NCBI GenBank assembly: GCA_009746045.1 | Contig: RPFO01000645.1 | Location: forward strand, 1,195,193-1,259,192 | Origin: Mesostigma viride | Taxonomy: Eukaryota; Streptophyta; Mesostigmatophyceae; Mesostigmatales; Mesostigmataceae | Reading direction: 5' to 3' | Length of the DNA: 64,000 bases | In this document: positions 1 through 14,571 of the stretch, in pieces | How the letters are laid out: each line of letters starts with the position of its first letter | How positions within the stretch are numbered: the first letter of the stretch is position 1 | Position numbers and translations under genes: made by a program | Notes under the pieces: generated by a model | Seen by the model: the letters and a program-made list of their open reading frames with translations, nothing else | Told to the model about the DNA's origin: nothing | Database searches by the model: none

Positions 1-3000
1 CGCTTGGGGCGACGGCACTCACATGTACATACACCGCGCACGAAAGGGGTGGCTGCACACACACGTACATCCACCGCGCACGCAAGGGGCGGCTGCACAC
101 ACACATACATACACCATGCACGCAAGGGGCGAGTGCAAAAACATGTACATACGCCGCGCACGCAAGGGGCAACTGCCCACACATGGACATACACCATGCA
201 CGCAAGGGGCGGCTGCACACACATGTACATCCACCGCGCACGCAAGGGGCGAGTGCACACACACGTACACACACCGCGCACGCAAGGGGCGGCTGCACAC
301 ACACGTACACACACCATGCACGCAATTGCCGGCATGCACACACACGTACATACACCGCGCACGCAAGGGGCGAGTGCGCACACACGTACATACACCGCGC
401 ACGCAAGGGGGGGCTGCACACACACGTACATACACCGCGCACGCAAGGGGCCAGTGCAAGCACATGTACATACACCATGCACGCAAGGGCCGGCATGCAC
501 AGAAACGTACATACACCGCGCACGCAAGGGGCTGCTGCACACACACGTACACACACCATGCACGCACGGGGCGGCTGCACACACACGTACATCCACTGCG
601 CACGCACGGGGCCGGCGACTGCACACACATGTACATAAACCATGCACGCAAGGGGCGGCTGCACACACATGTACATCCACCGCGCACGCAAGGGGCGAGT
701 GCAAACACATGTACATACACCGCGCACGCAAGGACAAGGATGCACACACATGTACATACACCGCGCACGCAAGGGGCGGCTGCACACGCACGTACATACA
801 CCGCGCACGCAAGGGGCGGCTGCACACACACGTACATCCACCGCGCACGCAAGGGGCAACTGCACACACATGTACACACACCGCGCACGCTTGGGGCAGC
901 TGCACTCACATGTACACACACCGCGCACGCAAGGGGCGGCTGCACACACACGTACATCCACCGCGCACGCAAGGGGCAACTGCACACACACGTACATCCA
1001 CCGCGCACGCAAGGGGCGGCTGCACACACACGTACACACACCGCGCACGCAAGGGGCAACTGCACACACATGTACACACACCGCGCACGCTTGGGGCGGC
1101 TGCACACACACGTACCTACACCGCGCACGCAAGGGGCGGCTGCACACACACGTACATACACCGCGCACGCAAGGGGCAACTGCACACACATGTACATACA
1201 CCGCGCACGCAAGGGGCAACTGCACACACATGTACACACACCGCGCACGCAAGGGGCAACTGCACACACACGTACACACACCGCGCACGCTTGGGGCGGC
1301 TGCACACACACGTAAATACACCGCGCACGCAAGGGGCGGCTGCACACACACGTACATCCACCGCGCACGCAAGGGGCAACTGCACACACATGTACACACA
1401 CCGCGCACGCAAGGGGCAACTGCACACACACGTACACACACCGCGCACGCTTGGGGCGGCTGCACACACACGTAAATACACCGCGCACGCAAGGACCGGC
1501 TCCACTCACATGTACATCCACCGCGCAACCACGGGGCGGCTGCACACACACGTACATACACCGCGCACGCAAGGGGCTGCTGCACACACACTTACACACA
1601 AAATGCACGCTTGGGGCGACGGCACTCACATGTACATACACCGCGCACGAAAGGGGTGGCTGCACACACACGTACACACACCATGCACGCAAGGAGCGAC
1701 TTCACGCACAGGTACACACACCATGCACGCAAGGTTCGGCTGCACACACATGTACATCCACCGCGCACGCAAGGGGCGGCTGCACACACATGTACATACA
1801 CCATGCACGCAAGGGGCGGCTGCACACACCTGTACACACACCGCGCACGCAAGGGGCGAGTGCACACACACGTACACACACCGCGCACGCAAGGGGCGGC
1901 TGCACACACACGTACACACACCATGCACGCAATTGCCGGCATGCACACACACGTACATCCACCGCGCACGCAAGGGGCAACTGCACACACATGTACACAC
2001 ACCGCGCACGCTTGGGGCAGCTGCACTCACATGTACACACACCGCGCACGCTTGGGGCGGCTGCACACACACGTACATACACCGCGCACGCTTGGGGCGA
2101 GTGCGCACACACGTACATACACCGCGCACGCAAGGGGGGGCTGCACACACACGTACATACACCGCGCACGCAAGGGGCCAGTGCAAGCACATGTACATAC
2201 ACCATGCACGCAAGGGCCGGCATGCACAGAAACGTACATACACCGCGCACGCAAGGGGCTGCTGCACACACACGTACACACACCATGCACGCACGGGGCG
2301 GCTGCACACACATGTACATCCACCGCACACGCAAGGGGCGGCTGCACACACATGTACATCCACCGCGCACGCAAGGGGCGAGTGCACACACACGTACACA
2401 CACCGCGCACGCAAGGGGCGGCTGCACACACACGTACACACACCATGCACGCAATTGCCGGCATGCACACACACGTACATACACCGCGCACGCAAGGGGC
2501 GAGTGCGCACACACGTACATACACCGCGCACGCAAGGGGGGGCTGCACACACACGTACATACACCGCGCACGCAAGGGGCCAGTGCAAGCACATGTACAT
2601 ACACCATGCACGCAAGGGCCGGCATGCACAGAAACGTACATACACCGCGCACGCAAGGGGCTGCTGCACACACACGTACACACACCATGCACGCACGGGG
2701 CGGCTGCACACACACGTACATCCACTGCGCACGCACGGGGCCGGCGACTGCACACACATGTACATAAACCATGCACGCAAGGGGCGGCTGCACACACATG
2801 TACATCCACCGCGCACGCAAGGGGCGAGTGCAAACACATGTACATACACCGCGCACGCAAGGACAAGGATGCACACACATGTACATACACCGCGCACGCA
2901 AGGGGCGGCTGCACACGCACGTACATACACCGCGCACGCAAGGGGCGGCTGCACACACACGTACATCCACCGCGCACGCAAGGGGCAACTGCACACACAT

Positions 3001-6000
3001 GTACACACACCGCGCACGCTTGGGGCAGCTGCACTCACATGTACACACACCGCGCACGCAAGGGGCGGCTGCACACACACGTACATCCACCGCGCACGCA
3101 AGGGGCAACTGCACACACACGTACATCCACCGCGCACGCAAGGGGCGGCTGCACACACACGTACACACACCGCGCACGCAAGGGGCAACTGCACACACAT
3201 GTACACACACCGCGCACGCTTGGGGCGGCTGCACACACACGTACCTACACCGCGCACGCAAGGGGCGGCTGCACACACACGTACATACACCGCGCACGCA
3301 AGGGGCAACTGCACACACATGTACATACACCGCGCACGCAAGGGGCAACTGCACACACATGTACACACACCGCGCACGCAAGGGGCAACTGCACACACAC
3401 GTACACACACCGCGCACGCTTGGGGCGGCTGCACACACACGTAAATACACCGCGCACGCAAGGGGCGGCTGCACACACACGTACATCCACCGCGCACGCA
3501 AGGGGCAACTGCACACACATGTACACACACCGCGCACGCAAGGGGCAACTGCACACACACGTACACACACCGCGCACGCTTGGGGCGGCTGCACACACAC
3601 GTAAATACACCGCGCACGCAAGGGGTGGCTGCACACACACGTACATCCACCGCGCACGCAAGGGGCGGCTGCACACACACGTACATACACCGCGCACGCT
3701 TGGGGCGGCTGCACACACACGTACCTACACCGCGCACGCAAGGGGCGGCTGCACACATACGTATACCTACACCGCGCACGCAAGGGGCGACTGCACACAC
3801 ATGTACATCCACCGCGCACGCAAGGGCCGGCTGCACACACACGTACACACACCATGCACGCAAGGGCCGGCTGCACACACACGTACATACACCGCGCACG
3901 CTTGGGGCGGCTGCACACACACGTACACACACCGCGCACGCAAGGGGCAGCTGCACACACACGTACATACACCATGCACGCAAGGGGCTGCACACACACT
4001 TACACACACCTTGCACGCAAGGGCCGGCATGCACACACACTGGCATACACCGCGCACGCAAGGGGCGGCTGCACACACGTACATACACCGCGCACGCAAG
4101 GGGCGAGTGCACACACACGTACACACACCGCGCACGCAAGGGGCGGCTGCACACACACGTACACACACCATGCACGCAATTGCCGGCATGCACACGCACG
4201 TACATCCACTGCGCACGCAAGGGGCAACTGCACACACATGTACACACGCTTGGGGCGGCTGCACTCACATGTACACACACCGCGCACGCAAGGGCCGGCT
4301 GCACACACACGTACATCCACCGCGCACGCAAGGGGCAACTGCACACACACGTACACACACCATGCACGCAAGGGCCGGCTGCACTCACATGTACACACAC
4401 CATGCACGCAAGGGCCGGCTGCACACACACTTACACACACAATGCACGCTTGGGGCAACGGCACTCACATGTACATACACCATGCACGCAAGGGGCGGCT
4501 GCACACACACGTACACACACCATGCACGCAAGGAGCGACTTCACGCACAGGTACACTCACCATGCACGCAAGGGGCGGCTGCACACACACGTACACACAC
4601 CGCGCACGCAATTAAGGGACGGCTGCACACACACGTACATACACCGCGCACGCAAGGGGCAACAGCACTCACATGTACATACACCATGCACGCAAGGGGC
4701 GGCTGCACACACACGTACACACACCATGCACGCAAGGAGCGACTTCACGCACAGGTACACACACCATGCACGCAAGGTTCGGCTGCACACACATGTACAT
4801 CCACCGCGCACGCAAGGGGCGAGTGCAAACACATGTACATACACCATGCACGCAAGGGGCGGCTGCACACACATGTACATCCACCGCGCACGCAAGGGGC
4901 GAGTGCACACACACGTACACACACCGCGCACGCAAGGGGCGGCTGCACACACACGTACACACACCATGCACGCAATTGCCGGCATGCACACACACGTACA
5001 TCCACCGCGCACGCAAGGGGCAACTGCACACACATGTACACACACCGCGCACGCTTGGGGCAGCTGCACTCACATGTACACACACCGCGCACGCAAGGGC
5101 CGGCTGCACACACACGTACACACACCATGCACGCAATTGCCGGCATGCACACACACGTACACACACCGCGCACGCAAGGGGCGGCTGCACACACACGTAC
5201 ACACACCATGCACGCAATTGCCGGCATGCACACACACGTACGTCCACCGCGCACGCAAGGGGCAACTGCACACACATGTACACACACCGCGCACGCTTGG
5301 GGCAGCTGCACACACACGTACATACACCGCGCACGCAAGGGGCGGCTGCACACACACGTACACACACCGCGCACGCAAGGGGCGGCTGCACACACACGTA
5401 CATACACCGCGCACGCAAGGGGCAACTGCACACACATGTACATACACCGCGCACGCAAGGGGCAACTGCACACACATGTACCTACACCGCGCACGCAAGG
5501 GGCAACTGCACACACACGTACCTACACCGCGCACGCTTGGGGCGGCTGCACACACACGTACCTACACCGCGCACGCAAGGGGCGGCTGCACACACACGTA
5601 CACACACCATGCACGCAAGGGCCGGCTGCACACACACGTACATCCACCGCGCACGCAAGGGGCAACTGCACACACACGTACATCCACCGCGCACGCAAGG
5701 GGCGGCTGCACACACACGTACACACACCGCGCACGCAAGGGGCAACTGCACACACATGTACACACACCGCGCACGCTTGGGGCGGCTGCACACACACGTA
5801 CCTACACCGCGCACGCAAGGGGCGGCTGCACACACACGTACATACACCGCGCACGCAAGGGGCAACTGCACACACATGTACATACACCGCGCACGCAAGG
5901 GGCAACTGCACACACATGTACCTACACCGCGCACGCAAGGGGCAACTGCACACACACGTACCTACACCGCGCACGCTTGGGGCGGCTGCACACACACGTA

Positions 6001-9000
6001 CCTACACCGCGCACGCAAGGGGCGGCTGCACACACACGTACACACACCATGCACGCAAGGGCCGGCTGCACACACACGTACATCCCCCGCGCACGCTTGG
6101 GGCGGCTGCACACACACGTACCTACACCGCGCACGCAAGGGGCGGCTGCACACACACGTACATCCACCGCGCACGCAAGGGGCAACTGCACACACATGTA
6201 CACACACCGCGCACGCTTGGGGCAGCTGCACTCACATGTACACACACCGCGCACGCAAGGGGCGGCTGCACACACACGTACATCCACCGCGCACGCAAGG
6301 GGCAACTGCACACACACGTACATCCACCGCGCACGCAAGGGGCGGCTGCACACACACGTACACACACCGCGCACGCAAGGGGCGACTGCACACACATGTA
6401 CATCCACCGCGCACGCAAGGGCCGGCTGCACACACACGTACACACACCATGCACGCAAGGGCCGGCTGCACACACACGTACATCCACCGCGCACGCAAGG
6501 GCCGGCTGCACACACACGTACATACACCGCGCACGCAAGGGGCAACTGCACACACATGTACACACACCGCGCACGCAAGGGGCAACTGCACACACACGTA
6601 CACACACCGCGCACGCTTGGGGCGGCTGCACACACACGTACCTACACCGCGCACGCAAGGGGCGGCTGCACACACACGTACATCCACCGCGCACGCAAGG
6701 GGCAACTGCACACACATGTACACACACCGCGCACGCTTGGGGCAGCTGCACTCACATGTACACACACCGCGCACGCAAGGGGCGGCTGCACACACACGTA
6801 CATCCACCGCGCACGCAAGGGGCAACTGCACACACACGTACATCCACCGCGCACGCAAGGGGCGGCTGCACACACACGTACACACACCGCGCACGCAAGG
6901 GGCAACTGCACACACATGTACACACACGCGCACGCTTGGGGCGGCTGCACACACACGTACCTACACCGCGCACGCAAGGGGCGGCTGCACACACACGTAC
7001 ATACACCGCGCACGCAAGGGGCAACTGCACACACATGTACATACACCGCGCACGCAAGGGGCAACTGCACACACATGTACACACACCGCGCACGCAAGGG
7101 GCAACTGCACACACACGTACACACACCGCGCACGCTTGGGGCGGCTGCACACACACGTAAATACACCGCGCACGCAAGGGGCGGCTGCACACACACGTAC
7201 ATCCACCGCGCACGCAAGGGGCAACTGCACACACATGTACACACACCGCGCACGCTTGGGGCAGCTGCACTCACATGTACACACACCGCGCACGCAAGGG
7301 CCGGCTGCACACACACGAAAAACCACCGCGCACGCAAGGGGCAACTGCACACACACGTACATACACCGCGCACGCAAGGGGCGGCTGCACACACACGTAC
7401 ACACACCGCGCACGCAAGGGGCAACTGCACACACATGTACACACACCGCGCACGCTTGGGGCGGCTGCACACACACGTACCTACACCTTGCACGCAAGGG
7501 GCGGCTGCACACACACGTACATACACCGCGCACGCAAGGGGCAACTGCACACACATGTACATACACCGCGCAACCACGGGGCGGCTGCACACACACGTAC
7601 ATACACCGCGCACGCAAGGGGCAACTGCACACACATGTACACACACCGCGCACGCTTGGGGCGGCTGCACACACACGTACCTACACCGCGCACGCAAGGG
7701 GCGGCTGCACACACACGTACATACACCGCGCACGCAAGGGGCAACTGCACACACATGTACATACACCGCGCAACCACGGGGCGGCTGCACACACACGTAC
7801 ACACACCGCGCACGCAAGGGGCAGCTGCACACACACGTACATACACCATGCACGCAAGGGGCTGCACACACACTTACACACACCTTGCACGCAAGGGCCG
7901 GCATGCACACACACTGGCATACACCGCGCACGCAAGGGGCGGCTGCACACACGTACATACACCGCGCACGCAAGGGGCGAGTGCACACACACGTACACAC
8001 ACCGCGCACGCAATTAAGGGACGGCTGCACACACACGTACATACACCGCGCACGCAAGGGGCAACGGCACTCACATGTACATACACCATGCACGCAAGGG
8101 GCGGCTGCACACACAGGTACACACACCATGCACGCAAGGTTCGGCTGCACACACATGTACATCCACCGCGCACGCAAGGGGCGGCTGCACACACATGTAC
8201 ATACACCATGCACGCAAGGGGCGGCTGCACACACCTGTACATCCACCGCGCACGCAAGGGGCGAGTGCACACACACGTACACACACCGCGCACGCAAGGG
8301 GCGGCTGCACACACACGTACACACACCATGCACGCAAGGGCCGGCATGCACACACAGTATACACACACCGCGCACGCAAGGGGCGGCTGCACACACACGT
8401 ACATACACTGCGCACGCAAGGGGCTGCTGCACACACACTTACACTCACCATGCACGCAAGGGGCGGCTGCACACACACGTACATACACCGCGCACGCAAG
8501 GGACGGCTGCACACACACGTACATACACCGCGCACGCAAGGGGCAACTGCCCGCACATGTACATCCACCGCGCACGCAATTAAGGGACGGCTGCACACAC
8601 ACGTACATACACCGCGCACGCAAGGGGCAACGGCACTCACATGGACATACACCATGCACGCAAGGGGCGGCTGCACACACACGTACATACACCGCGCACG
8701 CAAGGGGCTGCTGCACACACACTTACACACACAATGCACGCAATTAGGGGCGACGGCACTCACATGTACATACTCTTGGGCGGCTGCACTCACATGTACA
8801 TACACCGCGCATGCAAGGGGCAACTGCACACACACGTACACACACCATGCACGCAAGGGCCGGCATGCACACACACGTACATACACTGCGCACGCAAGGG
8901 GCAACTGCACACACACGTACACACACCATGCACGGAAGGGACGGCTGCACTCACATGTACACACACCATGCACGCAAGGGCCGGCTGCACACACACGTAC

Positions 9001-11266
9001 ATACACCATGCACGCAAGGGGCTGCACACACACTTACACACCACCTTGCACGCAAGGGCCGGCATGCACACACACTGGCATACACCGCGCACGCAAGGGG
9101 CGGCTGCACACACGTACATACACCGCGCACGCAAGGGGCGAGTGCACACACACGTACACACACCGCGCACGCAATTAAGGGACGGCTGCACACACACGTA
9201 CATACACCGCGCACGCAAGGGGCAACGGCACTCACATGTACATCCACCATGCACGCAAGGGGCGGCTGCACACACACGTACACACACCATGCACGCAAGG
9301 ACAAGGATTCACACACATGTACACACACAAAGCACGCAAGGGGCTGCTGCACACACACGTACATACACCGCGCACGCAAGGGGCGGCTGCACTCACATGT
9401 ACACACACCACGCACGCAAGGGGCGGCTGCACACACACGTACATACACTGCGCACGCACGGGGCGACTGCACACACATGTACATAAACCATGCACGCAAG
9501 GGGCGGCTGCACACACATGTACATACACCGCGCACGCAAGGGGCGAGTGCAAACACATGTACATACACCGCGCACGCAAGGACAAGGATGCACACACATG
9601 TACATACACCGCGCACGCAAGGGGCGGCTGCACACACACGTACATACACCGCGCACGCAAGGGGCGAGTGCGCACACACGTACATACACCGCGCACGCAA
9701 GGGGCGGCTGCACACACACGTACATACACCGCGCACGCACGGGGCCAGTGCAAGCACATGTACATACACCATGCACGCAAGGGGCGGCTGCACACACATG
9801 TACATACACCGCGCACGCAAGGGGCGAGTGCAAACACATGTACATACACCGCGCACGCAAGGGGCAACTGCCCGCACATGTACATCCACCGCACACGCAA
9901 GGGGCGGCTGCACACACATGTACATACACCGCGCACGCAAGGGGCGGCTGCACACACACGTACATACACCGCGCACGCAAGGGGCGAGTGCGCACACACG
10001 TACATACACCGCGCACGCAAGGGGGGCTGCACACACACGTACATACACCGCGCACGCAAGGGGCCAGTGCAAGCACATGTACATACACCATGCACGCAAG
10101 GGCCGGCATGCACAGAAACGTACATACACCGCGCACGCAAGGGGCTGCTGCACACACACGTACACACACCATGCACGCACGGGGCGGCTGCACACACACG
10201 TACATCCACTGCGCACGCACGGGGCCGGCGACTGCACACACATGTACATAAACCATGCACGCAAGGGGCGGCTGCACACACATGTACATCCACCGCGCAC
10301 GCAAGGGGCGAGTGCAAACACATGTACATACACCGCGCACGCAAGGACAAGGATGCACACACATGTACATACACCGCGCACGCAAGGGGCGGCTGCACAC
10401 GCACGTACATACACCGCGCACGCAAGGGGCGGCTGCACACACACGTACATACACCGCGCACGCACGGGGCCAGTGCAAGCACATGTACATACACCATGCA
10501 CGCAAGGGGCGGCTGCACACACATGTACATACACCGCGCACGCAAGGGGCGAGTGCAAACACATGTACATACACCGCGCACGCAAGGGGCAACTGCCCGC
10601 ACATGTACATCCACCGCGCACGCAAGGGGCGGCTGCACACACATGTACACACACCATGCACGCAAGGACAAGGATGCACACACATGTACACACACCATGC
10701 ACGCAAGGGGCGGCTGCACACACACGTACACACACCGCGCACGCAAGGGGCGAGTGCAAACACATGTACATACACCATGCACGCAAGGACAAGGATGCAC
10801 ACACATGTACACACACCATGCACGCAAGGGGCGGCTGCACACACACGTACATACACAATGCACGGTTGGGGCGACGGCACTCACATGTACATACACCATG
10901 CACGCAAGGACAAGGATGCACACACATGTACATACACCGCGCACGCAAGGGGCGGCTGCACACACACGTACATACACCGCGCACGCAAGGGGCGAGTGCG
11001 CACACACGTACATCCACCGCGCACGCAAGGGGCGGCTGCACACACACGTACATACACCGCGCACGCAATGGGCGAGTGCAAACACATGTACATACACCGC
11101 GCACGCAAGGGGCGGCTGCACACACACGTACACACACCATGCACGCAAGGGCCGGCATGCACACACACGTACATACACCGCGCACGCAAGGGGCGGCTGC
11201 ACAGAAACGTACACACACCGCGCACGCAAGGGCCGGCTGCACACACATGTACATACACCTTGCACG
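1..11266. repeat. 40-bp tandem minisatellite array (about 280 units)
   Basis: The stretch is built of a 40-bp unit containing CACCGCGCACGCAAGGGG and a GTACATA/GTACACA part, repeated head to tail with point variants (ATGCACGC for GCGCACGC, CTTGGGG for AAGGGG, CAACTGC for CGGCTGC). The copy number is estimated from length. The consensus has no stop codon in any of six frames, so open frames of over 1,000 codons appear on both strands. They read as low-complexity His/Thr/Arg or Cys/Val/Ala repeats and are not credible genes. The start of the array lies outside the window. Confidence 0.97.
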
Positions 11267-11424
11267 TACAACACACAACACACACACACAACAAAAAATT
11301 ATATACACACACACACGCACACGCACACGCACACGCACACGCACACGCACACGCACACGCACACGCACACGCACAACACACACAACACACACAACACACA
11401 CACGCACACGTGAACAACACACAC
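11267..11424. repeat. CA / CACG simple-sequence block at the array edge
   Basis: Runs of CACACA, ten or so tandem ACGCAC steps and AACACACAC steps follow the last 40-bp unit. Composition is almost only A and C on the plus strand. It probably grew from the CACACACAC part of the 40-bp unit. Confidence 0.9.
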
Positions 11425-11540
11425 ACACAACAATTATAATATTAGTGTAGTATATCAAACAAAATAGTAATAAAGTATTTGCAAGCGTACTTCGTGTGAA
11501 TTATGTGTAGACGAGAATAGAAGCTAAACAAAACTCTAAT

Positions 11541-11608
11541 GGAGAAAGAGGGATTCGAACCCTTGGGAAAGTTACCCCATACATAGCATTCCACTCGGAC
11601 ATTTCTCC
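11541..11608 (-). pseudogene. tRNA-Ser-like relic lacking the anticodon arm, plastid trnS-like
   Basis: On the minus strand a perfect 7-bp acceptor stem (GGAGAAA with TTTCTCC) encloses a D-arm start TCCGAGTGG, a class II variable hairpin TGGG...CCCA, and a T-arm AAGGG-TTCGAAT-CCCT. The length is 68 nt, about 20 short of a normal tRNA-Ser, and the anticodon stem-loop is missing. From memory of plastid trnS-GGA, the remaining ATGCTATGTA matches the 3' half of its anticodon arm, so loss between two TGG repeats is a likely cause. It cannot decode. Origin by plastid DNA transfer is an inference. Confidence 0.6.
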
Positions 11609-11643
11609 GAAAAAAAGGTCACGTAAGCTAAGGGTGGAGAGTT

Positions 11644-11700
11644 AAGGGTGTAGGTTGTAGGATGTATGGTGTAGGGTGTAGGGTGTAGGGTGTAGGGTGT
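11644..11700. repeat. Telomere-like TGTAGGG heptamer run
   Basis: Four clean TGTAGGG units follow several degenerate ones (TGTAGGT, TGTAGGA, TGTATGG). The period of seven and the AGGG core resemble the plant/algal telomere repeat TTTAGGG, but no canonical unit is present. Confidence 0.6.
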
Positions 11701-12044
11701 CTTGAGCTTTCTTTTTTGAGATCAATAGAGTCCCCTTCCATGATCATGTGCGTGATCTGGTTATGATTTTCATCTATGGCGTGTGTGGCCACATCGTGTA
11801 TTTACAACTTTCTAGCCATGGATAACTAGGTAACCATAAATTGGTTACCATGATAACTAGGTAAAAACGTGTTGGTTTCAGAATACATGTGATCGCTGCA
11901 TTGTCATCTACAATGTACAAATCAATCACGGATTTCGGGGCTACGGATTTCGGGGCTAAGTTTTTGTGGGTAGAGATTGGCAAGGGTGTCTTTATCTTGC
12001 CACTTGGTCACTTGGTGTGCATTACGTCTGTTCTTGCGTTGGAG

Positions 12045-12350
12045 TCAAAAAACTGTCCGTGTGTGGTGGTGGACTTTTCCTCACGGGCAGTCGCCATATG
12101 TCATACAAGCACTTGTTCGGCGTACCACTAGCTCATGTATGTCACCATTGTAATTTTGCGTTGTAACAGCATTTCTCGGAGCCAACGGCCGTTGGACTCA
12201 AAAAACTGACCGTGTGTGGTGGTGGACTTTTCCTCACGGGCAGTCGCCATATGTCATACAAGCACTTGTTCGGCGTACCACTAGCTCGTGGATGTCACCA
12301 TTGTAATTTTGAGTTGTAACAGCATTTCTCGGAGCCAACGGCCGTTGGAC
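12045..12350. repeat. 153-bp tandem duplication carrying the palindrome CCAACGGCCGTTGG
   Basis: Two near-identical units start with TCAAAAAACTG at 12045 and 12198. Each ends in the perfect 14-bp palindrome CCAACGGCCGTTGG (12182-12195, 12335-12348). Further copies of the palindrome stand at 12593-12606, and with one mismatch at 12848-12861 and 13901-13914, in otherwise different sequence. The rest of 11.7-14.4 kb shows no recognisable gene. Confidence 0.85.
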
Positions 12351-13163
12351 TTCGAAAAACTGATAGCCTTGTCTGAAGGTGTGTGCGTGAATGGCACATG
12401 TGCATCGTCGGGGGGAGTTTTCTCAAGAGCCACATGTGGTAGTGTAAGGTGGGCATGCTTAGTGCGTACGGGTGGGAGGGACAAGAGGTGCAGAAGTTGA
12501 CGGCTTTTGACCTTGGGAAATGACACGGCACACATAAGACAACAAAGTGATAATTTTAATGTCTTTACTGGTGTACTGTCAATTTCTCCGAGCCAACGGC
12601 CGTTGGACTCTCGAAACTCTCCTGTCTACAAAGTGTGTGCGTGCGATGGCACTTGTTCCATGTGCCGGGGGGGGGTGAGAAATCTGTCGTTCATTAATTT
12701 GTGCCTCGTCGGGGTGGGCATGCATGAATTTGTGCCTCGTCGGGGTGGACATGCATGAAAGCATTTTCATTGGTACTCGGGGTTCAATATTTTTGTCTTG
12801 CTGTTGAAACGTCGACGTGCTCTTCTCCTGCTCTTTTTTTTTCCTACTCAACGGCCGTTGGTGCTTTTAAACTTGCCCAGCGTTATGACTAGGATGCCCT
12901 TCTTTACTGCTAGCCACCGCCCCTTGTGTACAATGCTAGAATTAGGCCGGGGTAATGGTACACGTCCACCGCGTCCCCAGTGCAAGGTTCGTGAATGCGC
13001 TGGTTCGTAAAAAATTCGGCACTTGGAAGGTTCGAACACCTGACCCCACTTTCGTTATTTCAACATGCCCTGAACGAAAAAGCTGCGTAAAGGATACATT
13101 AACCGTTCCCTGTTATTCTTGATTATATTGCGATATCATGGACGTACACACGCGGTTGGTGGT

Positions 13164-13297
13164 CCGTACTTGCCAACTGCACTTGCAAACTGACTGACTG
13201 ACTGCCTCCGTTACGCACTTGCGTGTGTTTCCGTACTTGCCAACTGAACTTGCAAACTGACTGAATGACTGCCTCCGTTACGACTAACAAGTGAACG
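13164..13297. repeat. 67-bp duplicated unit
   Basis: CCGTACTTGCCAACTG is followed by GACTGACTGACTGCCTCCG-type sequence twice, with starts at 13164 and 13231. No coding potential is seen. Confidence 0.8.
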
Positions 13298-14439
13298 ACG
13301 AGTGAGCTACTAAAGTTTTGTTCAGTTCATTGTGTCTATATGTACATAGCCGTTTCTTCAAAACCGTTGCGTGGATACCTTGATTCTGGGTTCGCTGATA
13401 CTTGTTTCCCATTTTAAATCTCCCGTCCATAATTGGATACATGTAATGTAGGAGGATACCCACTTGCCCGAAATCCGCGTAACGGGTGATTAGTACTGCT
13501 GTAAGCGGAACCACAGACAAATCTGTCTAACGGGCTAACATTATTGTCCTTCATGTACTGGTTTTTGCACGCAGGACGCCATTCGCAACACCGCCTGACG
13601 GAGTCGGATGGACCGGACGTGCGTGAGGCTGCTGTTCACAGTCGTGAAGTTGGCAGACATTAATATCAACACGGTCACGAGAATTCGTCCAGAGAATAAT
13701 TGATGCTTGTGACGTGCTCGACGGCTGCGATGACCGAGATGATGCGTGTAGTGCACAGCGTCCGAGACGTCGCGACACCCGTGGCTGTCCTGTTGATGCG
13801 AACGCACGGTGACGAGACGGAGCCCATTATATAGGTGGATTACAAGTTAGAACGGCCCTCGCGGTTGCACTGTTTAATCGCGAACGTGGATTTTGCGGAG
13901 CCGACGGCCGTTGGGGATTGGAAATCTGATGATATCGGGGCTGCGCACGACATCGAGGAACTGGGGATCGACGTAGGTCTACAGGCTCACTTGTCCGTCA
14001 ACATGTATGGCCTCGCTTGACTGTCATCATCTTGACATGTACATAACTAGTTCATATACCATGCATTTGACACTGCCTGCACGTGGATTTTCCAGACATA
14101 CATTGAGGGTAATTATAACTCGAAAGCACTACGTACGATTGAGACGTCCGGTCGTAGAGCAGATGCACTGGAGCTTTCTGATCTTCCAATTGATGGGTCT
14201 GTAATTATGTAAGATATTCAGATATCGCGATGACTCGAGCATCGATGCATGGAATGTAATAATGTATTTCATTCAATTATACATCCAATTTAACTCCGCA
14301 ATTGAGGGGCACACATGTCCATCAGCCCGAGACAACATTTCCCAAGTAATTTTCGATTAGTGATTTAGTGTGGGCCTCCCCTTTACCTGGGTTGCCTTCC
14401 TGAGTCACAGATCTTCTTCAAGTCCAGGCAAAGTTGACT

Positions 14440-14571
14440 ATGGAGATTCCACAGCGCGTGATTTATTAGGGAACCACATTTATCACCCCTTGTAGACACA
14501 ATGACAAGTTGCGCCCTATAGACATCTTCTGTGGAACTGAAAGCAGTTTAGTATCAAGGGCTCTTGAGAAT
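14440..14571 (+). mobile_element. L1-like ORF2 fragment, RT N-terminal part, left of a nested insertion
   Basis: One frame reads ITPCRHNDKLRPID followed by IFCGTESSLVSRAL up to 14570. This resembles the RPI motif at the start of non-LTR reverse transcriptases. The coding sense continues after 16466, where DPHLGESQMGFRRGRN follows, so this piece and 16467-16845 are one ORF2 copy split by the minus-strand element at 14572-16451. The left limit is approximate. Confidence 0.6.

Noticed and set aside
1..11266. CRISPR-like array
   Set aside because: The units are contiguous with no unique spacers, and the surrounding genes are eukaryotic. The same holds for the 23-, 27-, 28- and 44-bp arrays in the NEMF introns.
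4..11450. Open frames of 400-1,849 codons on both strands of the 40-bp array
   Set aside because: They arise because the unit lacks stop codons. A 40-bp period makes each frame rotate through all three phases, both strands are equally open, and there is no splice or start context.
13012..13060. tRNA B-box-like TTCGAAC
   Set aside because: No T-stem or acceptor stem can be paired; the box is a short self-complementary word that occurs by chance.
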